The notes below the pieces were generated by a model. The model searched no databases. It had not been told where the DNA came from and was given only the letters and a program-made list of their open reading frames with translations. A program made the translations under genes and the position numbers. 24,160 nucleotides of DNA from Saccoglossus kowalevskii (lineage: Eukaryota > Hemichordata > Enteropneusta > Harrimaniidae). The first letter of the stretch is position 1, and each line of letters opens with the position of its first letter. This document shows positions 1-24,160 of this stretch, piece by piece. Where the stretch lies: the NCBI RefSeq assembly GCF_000003605.2, contig NW_003143797.1:303434-327593 (forward strand), in the 5' to 3' direction.

Positions 1-43
1 ATCGCGCAACCACGTGACATACACGGTTATGAATAGAATTACC

Positions 44-90
44 GCACGGTGTTGTAGAGGGAGGAATGTCCGAACGGAGCAACACCGTGC
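44..90. repeat. Hairpin with 11-bp perfect stem
   Basis: GCACGGTGTTG (44-54) is the exact reverse complement of CAACACCGTGC (80-90), separated by 25 bases. The sequence is GC-rich against AT-rich surroundings. It may be the inside of a transposon end cut by the window edge; no other function can be shown. Confidence 0.6.
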
Positions 91-2260
91 AGGCGGACGA
101 TGAATAAATACGATGCCACGTGTCACGTATTTTTGGTATTATATTTATCAAATCATATATGTTTCACTAGTAGAAACTAATGGAAATCGTTATTTGTGAG
201 CGCGTGCCTTAAGCGTCTTAGCACGTTGTACTTTTTATCATTTTCCGAACATCATTATTTGAAGTCAGTTCTGTAATATCCTTAAGACTATGACCAAAAA
301 TCGCATTTTAATATGTTAAAGGCAACTTTTTCCCCAAGGTTGATCCGGGTTGATTTTTTGTTGCAGATATAGGACATCCACAGACAACATGAATGGGATC
401 TCACACAAGAACTGAAATTTTGTTTTTTCCATCAGTCACATCACTGACTGACTGGCATTTGCAGCAGAAAGGCGAATCTAGAGAGGAAAACATGAATTTA
501 TTGATTTTTTTGTAATTACTGTAGATTTAACACTCAAAGTTAACGAAACAGTGTCATGGAGATGACGTAAGCGTTCCATGTATATGAAGGGCATATTTGC
601 AATTTGTGGGGTGTATACGTGAAAATATGCACGTAAAAACTTTTACACTGTTGAATATCTGTCTCCTATTTGAACTGCACGAGACAGTCCCGTTGTGTCC
701 ACTATTTGAACTGGCTAAAATCAATGACAAGTTACCCTCTAATTGAACTGGCCAAGTAAAGTAAATCCCCGGTGTTATGTACACACGTGTTACAGTGGAT
801 TAATGGACAGAATTTGGATGAATTGAGCGAAACAGGAGAAATAATACGAAAACAAAATTATCCATGCATGACAAACACGTGTTGCAATGTGTGCGTTCAT
901 TACAGAAATGTCATTGAAGGCAAAGATGCAAATAATGTTGAATCAAGCATGTTCGTGTTAGGTTTCAACGATTTCATGGTCAGTTGTTTCAAATCAGAGC
1001 ACAATTTGTCGGAATCGAAATTTATAAAAGTAAACCATCGACAATAAGATCATTAAACAAGACCATCGCAACTCATTACCGATAAGCACCGCCAGATGTA
1101 TCAACTCAGTACACCGTATGAAAACATTGGAAAGATGAATCAGATACACATGATGATGCATACGATGAAGAACATTATCTGAAGGCGCTTTTCATATTCA
1201 TGAGTTCAGAGAATATCCTAATCAAACAGTAATTAAAATCACGTGTCAGCATGAGCTGCGTTATTGGTGACAGATGCACATATTATCCATAATCTATTAA
1301 CACTACAAACCCCACGATGTCGTGTTGATGTTCAGTAATTTATTTTAGAAGAGATTTTGAAAAGTGCTAAATTGACCCCAACCAATGTCGCATGTCAATC
1401 AGTGGTTTACATATACCCGTACAATTATTGTAATATCCGGTTGAAAGTGGGAACAAAGTTTTAACCTAACGTTCCAAGTGTGATGCGGTAATTTTCACTG
1501 TCAATTTTCAACCTCCACATACTATCGGGTTTTCTATTTTGCTATTTCCTCCTATTGTGAAACGCCAGGTAGAACACACTAAGTACATAAATATGCAGTT
1601 TTCGATCAGTGGTCATAATTAACATTGAAACACAACATGGTCGATTTGTTAACGTGATAAGCCACAAATAGGTCACTGTGAAAATATTGTTTGTATTTGA
1701 CGAGTCGTTGAATATGAGGTCATCTGGTGGTATAGTACAAAAGGGACCACACGTTCTATGTATGATAACTTTGCATGGGGTATGTCGCACATTTACAATG
1801 TGTAAATTTACAGGTCTGTGTATTAAATACGGCTTACGTTACTTTCAAGTCTATAAAGACTGTAAAGACATCGTATCTGAACCTGATGTTTATTATAGTT
1901 AAATACATTGCAGATTTTTTAACAAAAACGCCTTCCACTATTTGCTATGACATAGAATAATGTCATTCAAGTCAGTTAACTTTATTGACTTTTAACAATT
2001 TAACACCATACTACAGCGCCCTCAATATATTAACTGATACTAGTAGTTAAAGTACGCCTAAAAGGACACTGACGGTCGTCAACGGACTGTTTGGGGTTTA
2101 GGATTAAATAAACTAGAACGAGACCCAAAGCAGGCGCTTAACCACCGTGAGCGTCCGAGTTGCCGTCCTTTAAGGAAATACTGCTCATTTGGTAGGTTAT
2201 GGGTTGAAACTAGACTGGCAAAGTCTGGGCGATTTATTTCTTTTTAAATTTAAAATTAAA
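91..2260. other. Non-coding stretch, no supported gene
   Basis: Only short open frames with no family resemblance. The region 661-750 holds CTATTTGAACTG twice and CTAATTGAACTG once, at 36-37 base spacing (666, 702, 739), probably part of a repeat. The open frame at 772-1047 on the plus strand follows a possible acceptor (GTGTTACAG) but shows no recognisable domain. Confidence 0.5.
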
Positions 2261-2261
2261 T

Positions 2262-2539
2262 AAAAAAAAAGCGAAATGGAGATGTTAACGCGAAATCCCC
2301 TGTAACCGCGAAAGCATCCAGACTGGACGTTTTTGCCGTGCCCTCTGGGGTGAAAGCAGGAACTAGTGTGTTTTCATACTAGTTTCTTATGTTAATGAGC
2401 AGAATGACAGGCAAGAACGTTACCCAATCAGAGTAATTTGACCTTTAAGCTATATCTAGTAAACCTTTGAACCTGAAGACTTGTGGTGGTTTCGCGTTCA
2501 CCCCACCTTCAATTTCGCAAAACTTTTTTTTCTCCATTT
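2262..2539. mobile_element. MITE-like element with inverted GCGAAA motifs
   Basis: A left part with an A-run followed by GCGAAA at 2271, 2290 and 2308 is mirrored by a right part with TTTCGC at 2490 and 2513 and a T-run. Read as reverse complement, the right end (poly-A, GCGAAATTGAAGG, AACGCGAAA) aligns with the left (poly-A, GCGAAATGGAGATG, AACGCGAAA) with small gaps. This is an imperfect terminal inverted repeat of a short non-autonomous element. Exact ends and target duplication are not clear. Confidence 0.45.
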
Positions 2540-2545
2540 TTTTAT

Positions 2546-2569
2546 AATTATTATTATTATTATTATTAT
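2546..2569. repeat. (ATT)n microsatellite
   Basis: About eight tandem ATT/TTA triplets directly follow the MITE-like element. Simple tandem repeats are often seeded by the A/T tails of mobile elements. Confidence 0.85.
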
Positions 2570-5500
2570 CTCATTTAACTGAATAAAATCACCACAGCTG
2601 GGCCAGCCTAGGTTGAAACCTGTGTATTACCAAAAAGCATCAGTAAAGTAAAGTCAAAGTCAAAGTCAAGTCAAGTAAAGGGAGGGACGTCACCAGGGCA
2701 CGCGCGGAAACTGAGTCCCAAGCGGCGACGACAACAACACACGCTGAAAACACAAAGGCTCTTGGGTGGACGCAGGTGACGACACCCCCGCTTTAAACCT
2801 ATATACAGTGTATACTGACACATGCTCCATATGTTATGTCAGGTGTGTATGACTATTTACTGTATGACTATTTATTGGCACTGTGGTATGTTGGGTATCC
2901 CGGCATGCCCAGTTGATCACAGGCATCTGTTAAAATTTTCATTTGTTAACTTATGTGTCCGCAAAATTAGCAACTATGGCGATAGTGAAAATTTGGTTAT
3001 GAGGTTCGCGCAATTCAATAAATCAAAACAGCAATAATTGTGATTTGTCTGTGGCACACTGGAGGACATAATATCGAATATATCATATGTAATTAAATCA
3101 GTATTCAAAAGCAAGTCGTGAATGAGACTTCTTTACAGTATTGCAATGATACAAAAGATTTTTTGCGAAAACAGAATCAATTGATCTTAAAATACAAATC
3201 GGGGTATCATAATTGTAAATACTCTTAATTAAAGATTAAGCAGTGATTATATGTAGATTATTTGACAATACAATCAAATAATAGAATCAAAATATCTGAT
3301 GTGAAACAATTAATTGTTTTCACATACGACATAACGATATACAGAGTACAGAGCCATAGACAAAAATCGAGATAGGGGCAGAGATCTCCATTTCTTTATG
3401 TGCCCATCAACATGATCAAGACCTCATAATATATAATCTGTACAAGTATTCAAAATATATTAGACATTACCATGTTTCCGAAAAGTTCACTCATTTATTT
3501 TCAGCAGGTATTTTCATATTTGATTACCCATATCGTATTTTCTATTTCCAGCCCGATCGTTATCTTTAATTTACCGTTTCTCAGTTGCAAAGAACCCACC
3601 TTTCTCATATTGCAGTCTTCTGTCCAGGAACAGATTGTCACCGTCGTATATAGTGTGATACACACATGTCTTTTATATTACTTTCAATCGTTTGTACAAT
3701 TTGTTTATTATTTTGATTTTCTTATTGATATGTAGATTCGTGACATACACGTATTTATTGAGTACTCATCTTCAGTGTTACTCTCTGACAAGTATATAGT
3801 GTCATAGCATTTTGTAAATTTCGTTATTCCAGACGGAAGTCTGCAGTATAGTAAACAATAGTTTTTGCTTGATCCAATGTATCATGTGAATATTGAAACA
3901 TATTTGTTTATTATAGATTGGAATCAATGACTTACTTGTAAATAAAATCAACCTGTCAATATTTACATTAAAATATTTATTATGGAAATAATTTAAGAAA
4001 TAAAGAATCTGTCACAAATTGGAAATTAATGGTAGAAAGGTTGTAATTCTACTTATGTTGTTTCTATAGCAACAATTCCACAAACATTTTGATCACGTTA
4101 TCTATGTTTCCTTGGTGTTTCTTTCTGTGAAATGAGATGAGTAAAACTAGTGTTGGAATATTCAGTAAGTTTGAATGTACAAATTCCAAAGCAGCTATGA
4201 ATTTAGTTCTCAAGTAAAAATATATCTAAACAAAATTTGGTGGGAACATTATTGGTTCGAGTTAAATTGTAGGTACCGAACACAAGTAAAACCAAGTTAT
4301 AAGTAATATATCAAGCAACACGTTACTCGAGTAATAATTGTTTGTTAGACAGACATCTATATCATAATCCTGTAAATATCGCATCAATGGTTATGTAATG
4401 AACTTACTCAAATGTTCAGATGTGCCATGAAAATATCTACATCTTCACATTTACCGTAATACACACTTCGGAGTAATAATAATAGACATATTGAAATCGG
4501 GCTGCTGGCAAAAAAACTACCGCCCCCTAAGATTACACACGGCCAATTACATAGTAAATATTCATCTATTTGAACACTGAACCAATCAATTAAAGTATTA
4601 TTATAGTATATCAAAGGCGACGTCGGAAGTTCAAGACCATAGTTATCAATTGCTGACTATTGAGATTCTCACGGAATCCATTACTATTTAGATGACATGA
4701 TCCGCTGACACCATGTACTAGTATGCCGACAACCTTTGCTAACACGGTTATTGTAAATAACCATCAAAATAATCTGTCATAGAGACCGGACATACTAATA
4801 TTCATAAGACTGAATCAGCTGAATTTCAATTATACGTTTTAATAGATTTATGTGTGGAATGAACGGTCTGTCGATTTTGAAATGGGTTATTGTTGGTACG
4901 TCGTGTGTACACACTGATTGCATTTTCTAATACTTCTTAGTACACCAATACTAATTCCCTCCACACTTAAAATAGCGACTCATGAACATGACAATTACAG
5001 AAAACACAGTAAACACCGTTATATGCTACAGAGCAAGAAATTTAAAAAATTTATTTATAATTAGATGCGGAGATTAGTACTGAAGATTTTCACGCCTGTA
5101 AGAGCCATTTATTATTAAAAACATAGCAACTATATAAGTCTTCCTCAATCAAAAAGTCATTTTATAAACCTCTTATCAAAAATGTCATCTAGGCTGATTT
5201 ATAACACAGCAAATATAATTAAAATCAAAGGTTGAGTCATGGAGTACAATTTCTCACATTAAAACAATTAGAGAACAAATGCTATCAACAAAAATGTATT
5301 TGAAACACTTGTTCTAGCTGCTAAATAGTTAAATTCACAAGGTATTGGACAAATAAATACTCAGTTGTTACAATCACAGGCAATGGCAATATGGGAAAGA
5401 ATTATTTCAACTACTATGATTTTATTTTTTCTTCATTTCACTACAGTCTATATTTGCACTCCTAGACTGTAACAAAACAGTTCAAACCACAAATTGAATA

Positions 5501-6820
5501 TAGACAGCTAATATATCACTCATATTTAAAAGTACAGCATGTCCTAATAATAGTCATTATTATAGATATCAGAGCCATAGTTGTAATCATGTTTCATGAA
5601 ATTATGATGCGCGATCTACTATAATCGAACTTGAACGAGATGGTAAACTGATGCATATAGAGCTAGATTACTAACAACTGTAATAAAACAATAGGCAAGT
5701 TCCAACATACAAAAATATAAAAATGAAAGTGAATGGTTAACAAAGGATATATGTACTGCAAAAACCCATCAGGTAACATTTTTTGCTGACTATGTCGATG
5801 TTCGAGAGAATACAGCAAAATTTTAAAAAAAATAATGTATTCCGTTTAAGACCCATACAAACGTAATATCCAATACTAGCAGATTATTTGTTTTCTTAAC
5901 ATACCTAAGTAGTCCTATCCCATTATACGTACGAGAAGAAAACTGCCCATAAATATACATGTTGGCTAATTAAATTGATCGATTTATATATATAAAACAC
6001 AAACTCAAAACACAAGTGGTATGAGTAGTGTTATAAACATAATGCATGTTAATGAAAATGTTCATCGCGTGTGTGCAAAAGATTGTTGGCAATGTATAAC
6101 ATTGTTCATTGTGGATTAATTGGGTGATGAAATTGAGATTCACTAAAAAGATTACAATTGAATATTAGGAACAGTATCAAAATGTGAATATACGTTTTTT
6201 ACTAACAAAAAATGTGCAACAAATGACCGTTTTAGGATAAACACAACAATGTGTATACATGCTGGAAAGCATAACGTTTACAAAACAACTACTTAAAAAA
6301 TACGAAATTTATAGTTGCGGTTCTGTGAAAACAATAGCGACTCAAGTGAAAGTGACCGATTATGAGTGACTTCGTATTCGACCGATACCTTTTTCAGCGT
6401 GATACAATTTCCGTTGCTCATTACATATGAATTGAACCAAATAATAATAATTAGTATATTGGATAAGCAAATACATCTAATTTAATAATATCGCTTGTCA
6501 ACCTTAAATTGCAATGCTTTAAACCACCACAGTCGTCGAACTACTGTGTGTTTGATAAGACTCCCATCCGACATACACAGCGTAAGATACACGGTTTGCA
6601 TGGAATTGGAACTTATTGTTGCAATTATAAAACAAAACAAACAATTACGATAAGTCTAACAGCGTATACCTAACGTAGGATTGAACATTCCTAGTTGTAA
6701 CGTTTGCTGAAGTATCGCACATTTTGTAAAATTGTATTGATGACGATGATGTAACATAATACATTGGATAACATCAACGTAATAAGACATATTACAGAAA
6801 TTTGCAAACTGGGCCAAACA
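2570..6820. other. AT-rich intergenic DNA, no supported gene
   Basis: I see no coding region with family resemblance. Minor items: short GTCAAA/GTAAA-type repetition at about 2644-2680, and an open frame at 3472-3735 whose hydrophobic, Phe/Leu/Ile-rich product is what AT-rich non-coding DNA gives by chance. It separates the receptor's 3' end from whatever lies to the left. Confidence 0.5.
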
Positions 6821-6823
6821 TAT

Positions 6824-6829
6824 TTTATT
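6824..6829 (-). terminator. Candidate poly(A) signal of the MET-like gene
   Basis: Plus-strand TTTATT reads AATAAA on the minus strand, about 92 bases after the stop codon. It is the first canonical hexamer found downstream of the gene. The A/T-rich sequence makes chance hits likely, so transcript data would be needed to fix the 3' end. Confidence 0.45.
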
Positions 6830-6920
6830 ACAAGGTGTTAGGGTTTGGTACCCAATCAGGAACTATCTTGTTAGTAATTAGACACTGAATCCAATTCACT
6901 ACCCGTATAGAATAATGCGA

Positions 6921-21422
<14,502 letters not shown>

Positions 21423-21454
21423 GTGTTCTTTGTTGTACGTATAAGTGCTCCAAT
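21423..21454 (-). other. 5' UTR part of the first coding exon, bounded by a splice acceptor
   Basis: On the minus strand a pyrimidine-rich stretch ending in TTTGTTTTACTAG (AG = plus 21455-21456) stands 32 bases before the start codon. This implies that the transcript starts in a separate non-coding exon to the right, as in human MET, whose exon 1 is non-coding. I could not identify that exon or its promoter in 21455-24160; it may lie outside the window. Confidence 0.55.
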
Positions 21455-21567
21455 CTAGTAAAACAAATATTGACGATCATTGAATCAAATAAACAATTAC
21501 CCAAATCATCTACTGATTTGAATGTTAACTAGGTCAGTCCACCGTCCATCAACACCGTTGAGGGACT

Positions 21568-21593
21568 ATGGAGCTAATTTTTGTTAGCTCCAT
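21568..21593. repeat. Perfect 10-bp hairpin, 6-base loop
   Basis: ATGGAGCTAA (21568-21577) and TTAGCTCCAT (21584-21593) are exact reverse complements with the loop TTTTTG between. It lies about 115 bases upstream of the receptor's first coding exon, in the intron that should join the non-coding first exon. It might be the subterminal hairpin of a MITE; no protein or RNA partner is evident. Confidence 0.7.
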
Positions 21594-23400
21594 GGTCAAA
21601 ACCCAATGTAAAGCATTTGTTTCGAGTGAAACTTAACTTCTGAACATTGAGGGCGCCCTTGAGCGCCAAAGGAATCAAAACATAGATTCAAAATGGCAGC
21701 TCGCACTGATGTAGCGAATGGTGTCGCTATATATAGTCGTGATATATAGTCAAAGCTGCTAACCTGTGATACTACTCAAATGCTAACCAGAGACGTCTAA
21801 CCTGTAATTATATCCGGCCACAGTAGTGAGTTAAAATTTATTAGTAATTTTAATGTCATAACTCATTAGTCATTTTTCTGAGACAAATTTAGACATGTGA
21901 ATTGAGTTAATACAAATAATACTGAGTAAGGGAATGAGTTTGTTGTGATGTATTTTTTACTGAAAATAGTTTTTTGTTTATTGTTATTTACAGAATTGAA
22001 TGGTTGATCAATAAAAGATCTCTCATACATTAAAACCGGGTGTAATTTTATGCGTTCTTGTCCAGTCGGTCTCACCAGCATTGGATTAGCCCTATATCGA
22101 AAAATTATCAAGCCCAGGTGTAAAACAAATGGTCAGTGCTTTTATCACCAGTTCTATTTGTTGACGTGAGAAATCAAGTTCTAAAGGGTGGTGGTCGTCG
22201 CGCCAGGCATGTGCGACATTTATATTGATAAACACAATCAAATGCGCTCTTCCAATCATGAATGGAAATCACAAGTACGAGTTAATGCTTGGTAATGACT
22301 TAGTTTGTACTCGTTGGCCAAAGTCGCCATATTTGTTCATATGAGACCCTTATCTCGCGCATGAGATGTTATATAATCGTAGATTATATTGGGCAGTTGT
22401 TTGTTTTGTTTGAAGAAATGTTACTTTAAAAAAAATCAAATGACACATTTTTCAAATATACTCACCAACAGTTGAGAATCCAATTTTGTGTTTGCCATTA
22501 ACAACCGGTGTTAATCTGGGAATACGATGTACTGTATGGAAATTCCAACCACCAATGCAAATTCACATAATTTTGTTTGCTTTGCATGTGTACTATGATT
22601 GCATATTTTAATACATACACACTAAAAATATTTATCATATAACCTGGACAAAAGAAAGAATTGATTTTCCATGCCATGAGACATTTTCCCTATCTGTGTA
22701 ACTTCATATTTTAGTATAAGGGAGTAATAATGCATATACGTTAACTGGGATATAATATACGTATATCCAAGCTAGTTTCTAGTGCACCCTCTCATATTAC
22801 TTGACAATAGTCTACAAATATTTTGTAAGCTATAGAATTGGTATACGTTAACTCGGATGTAACAGAAGTAAGGAAAAGTTACATCCCAGCAAGTAAAAGA
22901 AATAATGTTTCGTTGCATCTTGTATTTAATTGACCGTAAAAGGGCTGGAGCAGACAACACGTACTGTTCGTCAATTATACGAAGGATGATAGCCGCTAGA
23001 CTTAAAAAGCGAACTAAATGCGGCGTTAATTTATAGTTGTGTATATTCTAAACTGTATTCGAAATAATATTGCAGTGGTTTAATTTTGTTTTAATTATAA
23101 CTGTAGCTTGAATAGGCATTTGAAGTGCTTGCCATGGAGGCCATTCATGGAGGGGAATAATTAACGAACGAACATATTTAACATCCGGGTACTTTTCAAA
23201 GCTATGACGTTTTAGTATCTGATCGCATTCGTATACGCCATTGTACATAGCCGTTCATGCTGCCAAGCATTGCATACTATTAGTATAAACTCAACTTTTA
23301 TATGCACATTGTGCTTTTTAAAACTTGGGTTAGAGCCTTATGCGTTTGATTCACAGTATTCTGAGAGTGAAAGCCCAATTGCGTTAAAGTACCGTACTTC
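21594..23400. other. Non-coding stretch upstream of the receptor, no supported gene
   Basis: No coding similarity on either strand. Repeats seen: a direct repeat ATACGTTAACT-GGAT at 22736 and 22843 (one base differs), and a 9-bp hairpin GGATGTAAC/GTTACATCC (22855-22863 with 22878-22886). If transcription of the MET-like gene starts within this window, its promoter and non-coding exon would be here, but I see nothing that identifies them. Confidence 0.45.
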
Positions 23401-23402
23401 CC

Positions 23403-23490
23403 CGATCGTAAGCCCCTCCCGAGTATGAAGCCCATCCCTATGTTTATACTTGGTATTTATCGAGTTGAGGGCATTCACGATTATAAGCCC
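23403..23490. repeat. Three direct repeats with core (A)AGCCC, transposon-end-like
   Basis: CGATCGTAAGCCC (23403-23415), GAGTATGAAGCCC (23421-23433) and CGATTATAAGCCC (23478-23490). Spaced short motifs of this kind (GATTATAAGCCC-like) occur at the ends of pogo/Tigger-type DNA transposons, where they bind the transposase. No transposase is present; this is a partial end or a MITE. Confidence 0.4.
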
Positions 23491-23570
23491 AGAGTGTTTT
23501 TACTGGGCGTCGACGATATTCTTTAAAATATGCGTGTAAAGGTGTGTTTCATTTCATAATAATCGTGATT

Positions 23571-23696
23571 TGTTACGATATTGACTATATTGCTATATAG
23601 TCCATTTGACCTATGACCCTAGTCCTTAGTAACCCCATGACCCGGATGTTGGGGCAGCCATCTTGAGAATGTAATAAATACATACAACACGAAACA
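23571..23696 (+). mobile_element. 5' LTR of a retrotransposon (short, 126 bp)
   Basis: Starts TGTTACG and ends CGAAACA, so the ends form the TGTT...AACA inverted pair typical of LTRs. An AATAAA signal lies at 23673-23678. The primer-binding site begins on the next base. The right end is well set by that; the left end is inferred from the terminal TGTT and could be farther left. The partner LTR is outside the window. Confidence 0.6.
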
Positions 23697-23714
23697 TGGT
23701 GTCAGAAGTGGGAT
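23697..23714 (+). other. tRNA-Leu primer-binding site
   Basis: TGGTGTCAGAAGTGGGAT is complementary to the 3' end of animal tRNA-Leu (…ATCCCACTTCTGACACCA), including the CCA tail. It sits directly after the LTR, where reverse transcription would be primed. This is the strongest single mark that an LTR retrotransposon begins here. Confidence 0.85.
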
Positions 23715-23950
23715 AATTTGGTGTGATAAGCCACTAAATTTCACAGAAAAGAGACTGAACTAGAAGCGTGAAGACTCGATGAGAGTAGTGAAGTGCCTCA
23801 CATGCAAGGATCGTTCAGTAAGTGAGCCTTAACGGGAAAAGAACACATTCGTTCGCAGACGGAATATCCGTATTATTACCGCCGTTGCCGGCACTACCGT
23901 AATCCACGTACAAGTGCATTCAATATTGAAAAAAAAAAAAAAAAAAAAAT

Positions 23951-24160
23951 ATGGCTTCTAATAACTTTCCAGTTCCAGCGGTCATGGAAATGAAAGGCGA
24001 TCTTGTTCAAAACTGGTCATTCTTCCGTTCACAGTGGGAAGACTATGAAATAGCCACAGAATTAAATAAGAAAGATGATGTCATTAGGTAGCCACGCTAC
24101 GTTCAGTGTTAGGAAAGGATTGTTTACATGTATATAAACATCTCGACATGACAGATGCTC
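23951..24160 (+). pseudogene. Gag-like ORF start of the LTR retrotransposon, frameshifted, cut by window end
   Basis: The ATG at 23951 follows a 21-base A run (23929-23949). It encodes MASNNFPVPAVMEMKGD and, further on, WSFFRSQWEDYEIA, the opening of gag proteins in Ty3/Gypsy (Mag-like) elements, where a W..F...W..Y pattern is usual. A TAG stops the frame at 24089-24091. The typical continuation is seen in another frame beginning ATLRSVLGKDC, so one indel breaks the ORF. The rest (pol) lies beyond the window. This copy looks defective, unless the indel is an assembly error. Plus strand, pointing away from the receptor gene. Confidence 0.7.

Noticed and set aside
772-1047. 91-codon plus-strand open frame with several Cys, after a possible splice acceptor
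   Set aside because: No recognisable domain, no partner exon in frame nearby, and open frames of this size occur by chance; kept only as a note in the non-coding stretch.
2095-2180. Stretch resembling a reversed tRNA (GCGCTTAACCACCGTGAGCG)
   Set aside because: An A-box-like part is visible on the minus strand, but no B box at the right distance; too weak to call a tRNA or SINE.
3472-3735. 87-codon hydrophobic plus-strand open frame
   Set aside because: Composition (Phe, Leu, Ile, Tyr) is what AT-rich DNA gives by chance; no membrane-protein family pattern.

Overview
This is an AT-rich animal nuclear window. It is eukaryotic: genes are split by GT-AG introns, intergenic DNA is rich in transposon fossils and microsatellites, and one run of 164 N marks an assembly gap (10519-10682). 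It holds one recognisable host gene, read right to left on the minus strand: a MET/RON (HGF/MSP receptor) family receptor tyrosine kinase. I assembled 20 coding exons between 21422 (start codon) and 6921 (stop codon). Phases and reading frames fit at every junction except for one missing base in the transmembrane exon. Twenty coding exons is also the number in human MET. The predicted product is about 1,444 residues: signal peptide, Sema, PSI, four IPT-type domains, one transmembrane helix, juxtamembrane segment, tyrosine kinase and a short tail. The divergent ectodomain, the short introns and the kinds of transposons suggest an invertebrate, most likely a non-vertebrate deuterostome (hemichordate, echinoderm or cephalochordate). 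I cannot fix the species.

Layout. 1-6820: intergenic, no supported gene; a hairpin, a MITE-like element with GCGAAA motifs, an ATT microsatellite. 6824-6829: candidate poly(A) signal of the receptor. 6921-9010: kinase exons and tail. 9130-9435: exon for transmembrane and juxtamembrane segments, with a frame break. 9662-14766: IPT exons, the (ATAA)n tract with the N gap, a tRNA-like SINE head, and a 9-copy 46-bp minisatellite that duplicates a splice donor. 15272-16024: PSI and end of Sema. 16025-19568: the largest intron, holding a broken Myb/SANT-like transposon ORF on the plus strand and a broken Tx1/L1-like LINE on the minus strand. 19569-21422: Sema, signal peptide and start codon, with a splice acceptor 32 bases upstream that implies a separate non-coding first exon. 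21455-23570: non-coding, with hairpins and a set of repeated GTAAGCCC motifs. 23571-24160: the 5' end of an LTR retrotransposon (short LTR, tRNA-Leu primer-binding site, start of a gag-like ORF with a frameshift) that runs off the window.

Points most worth a second look. (1) The minisatellite copies 33 exon bases plus 13 intron bases, giving nine tandem copies of one weak splice donor; using any copy but the first puts a stop into the message and would yield a Sema-PSI protein. (2) The only furin-type site in the predicted receptor, RRKR, lies in a Ser/Thr-rich insert in the first IPT domain, not in Sema as in vertebrate MET and RON. (3) The one-base frame break just inside the membrane would, if real, remove the kinase. 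(4) The C-terminal tail keeps a pair of tyrosines seven residues apart, as in the MET docking site, but without the Asn that binds GRB2.
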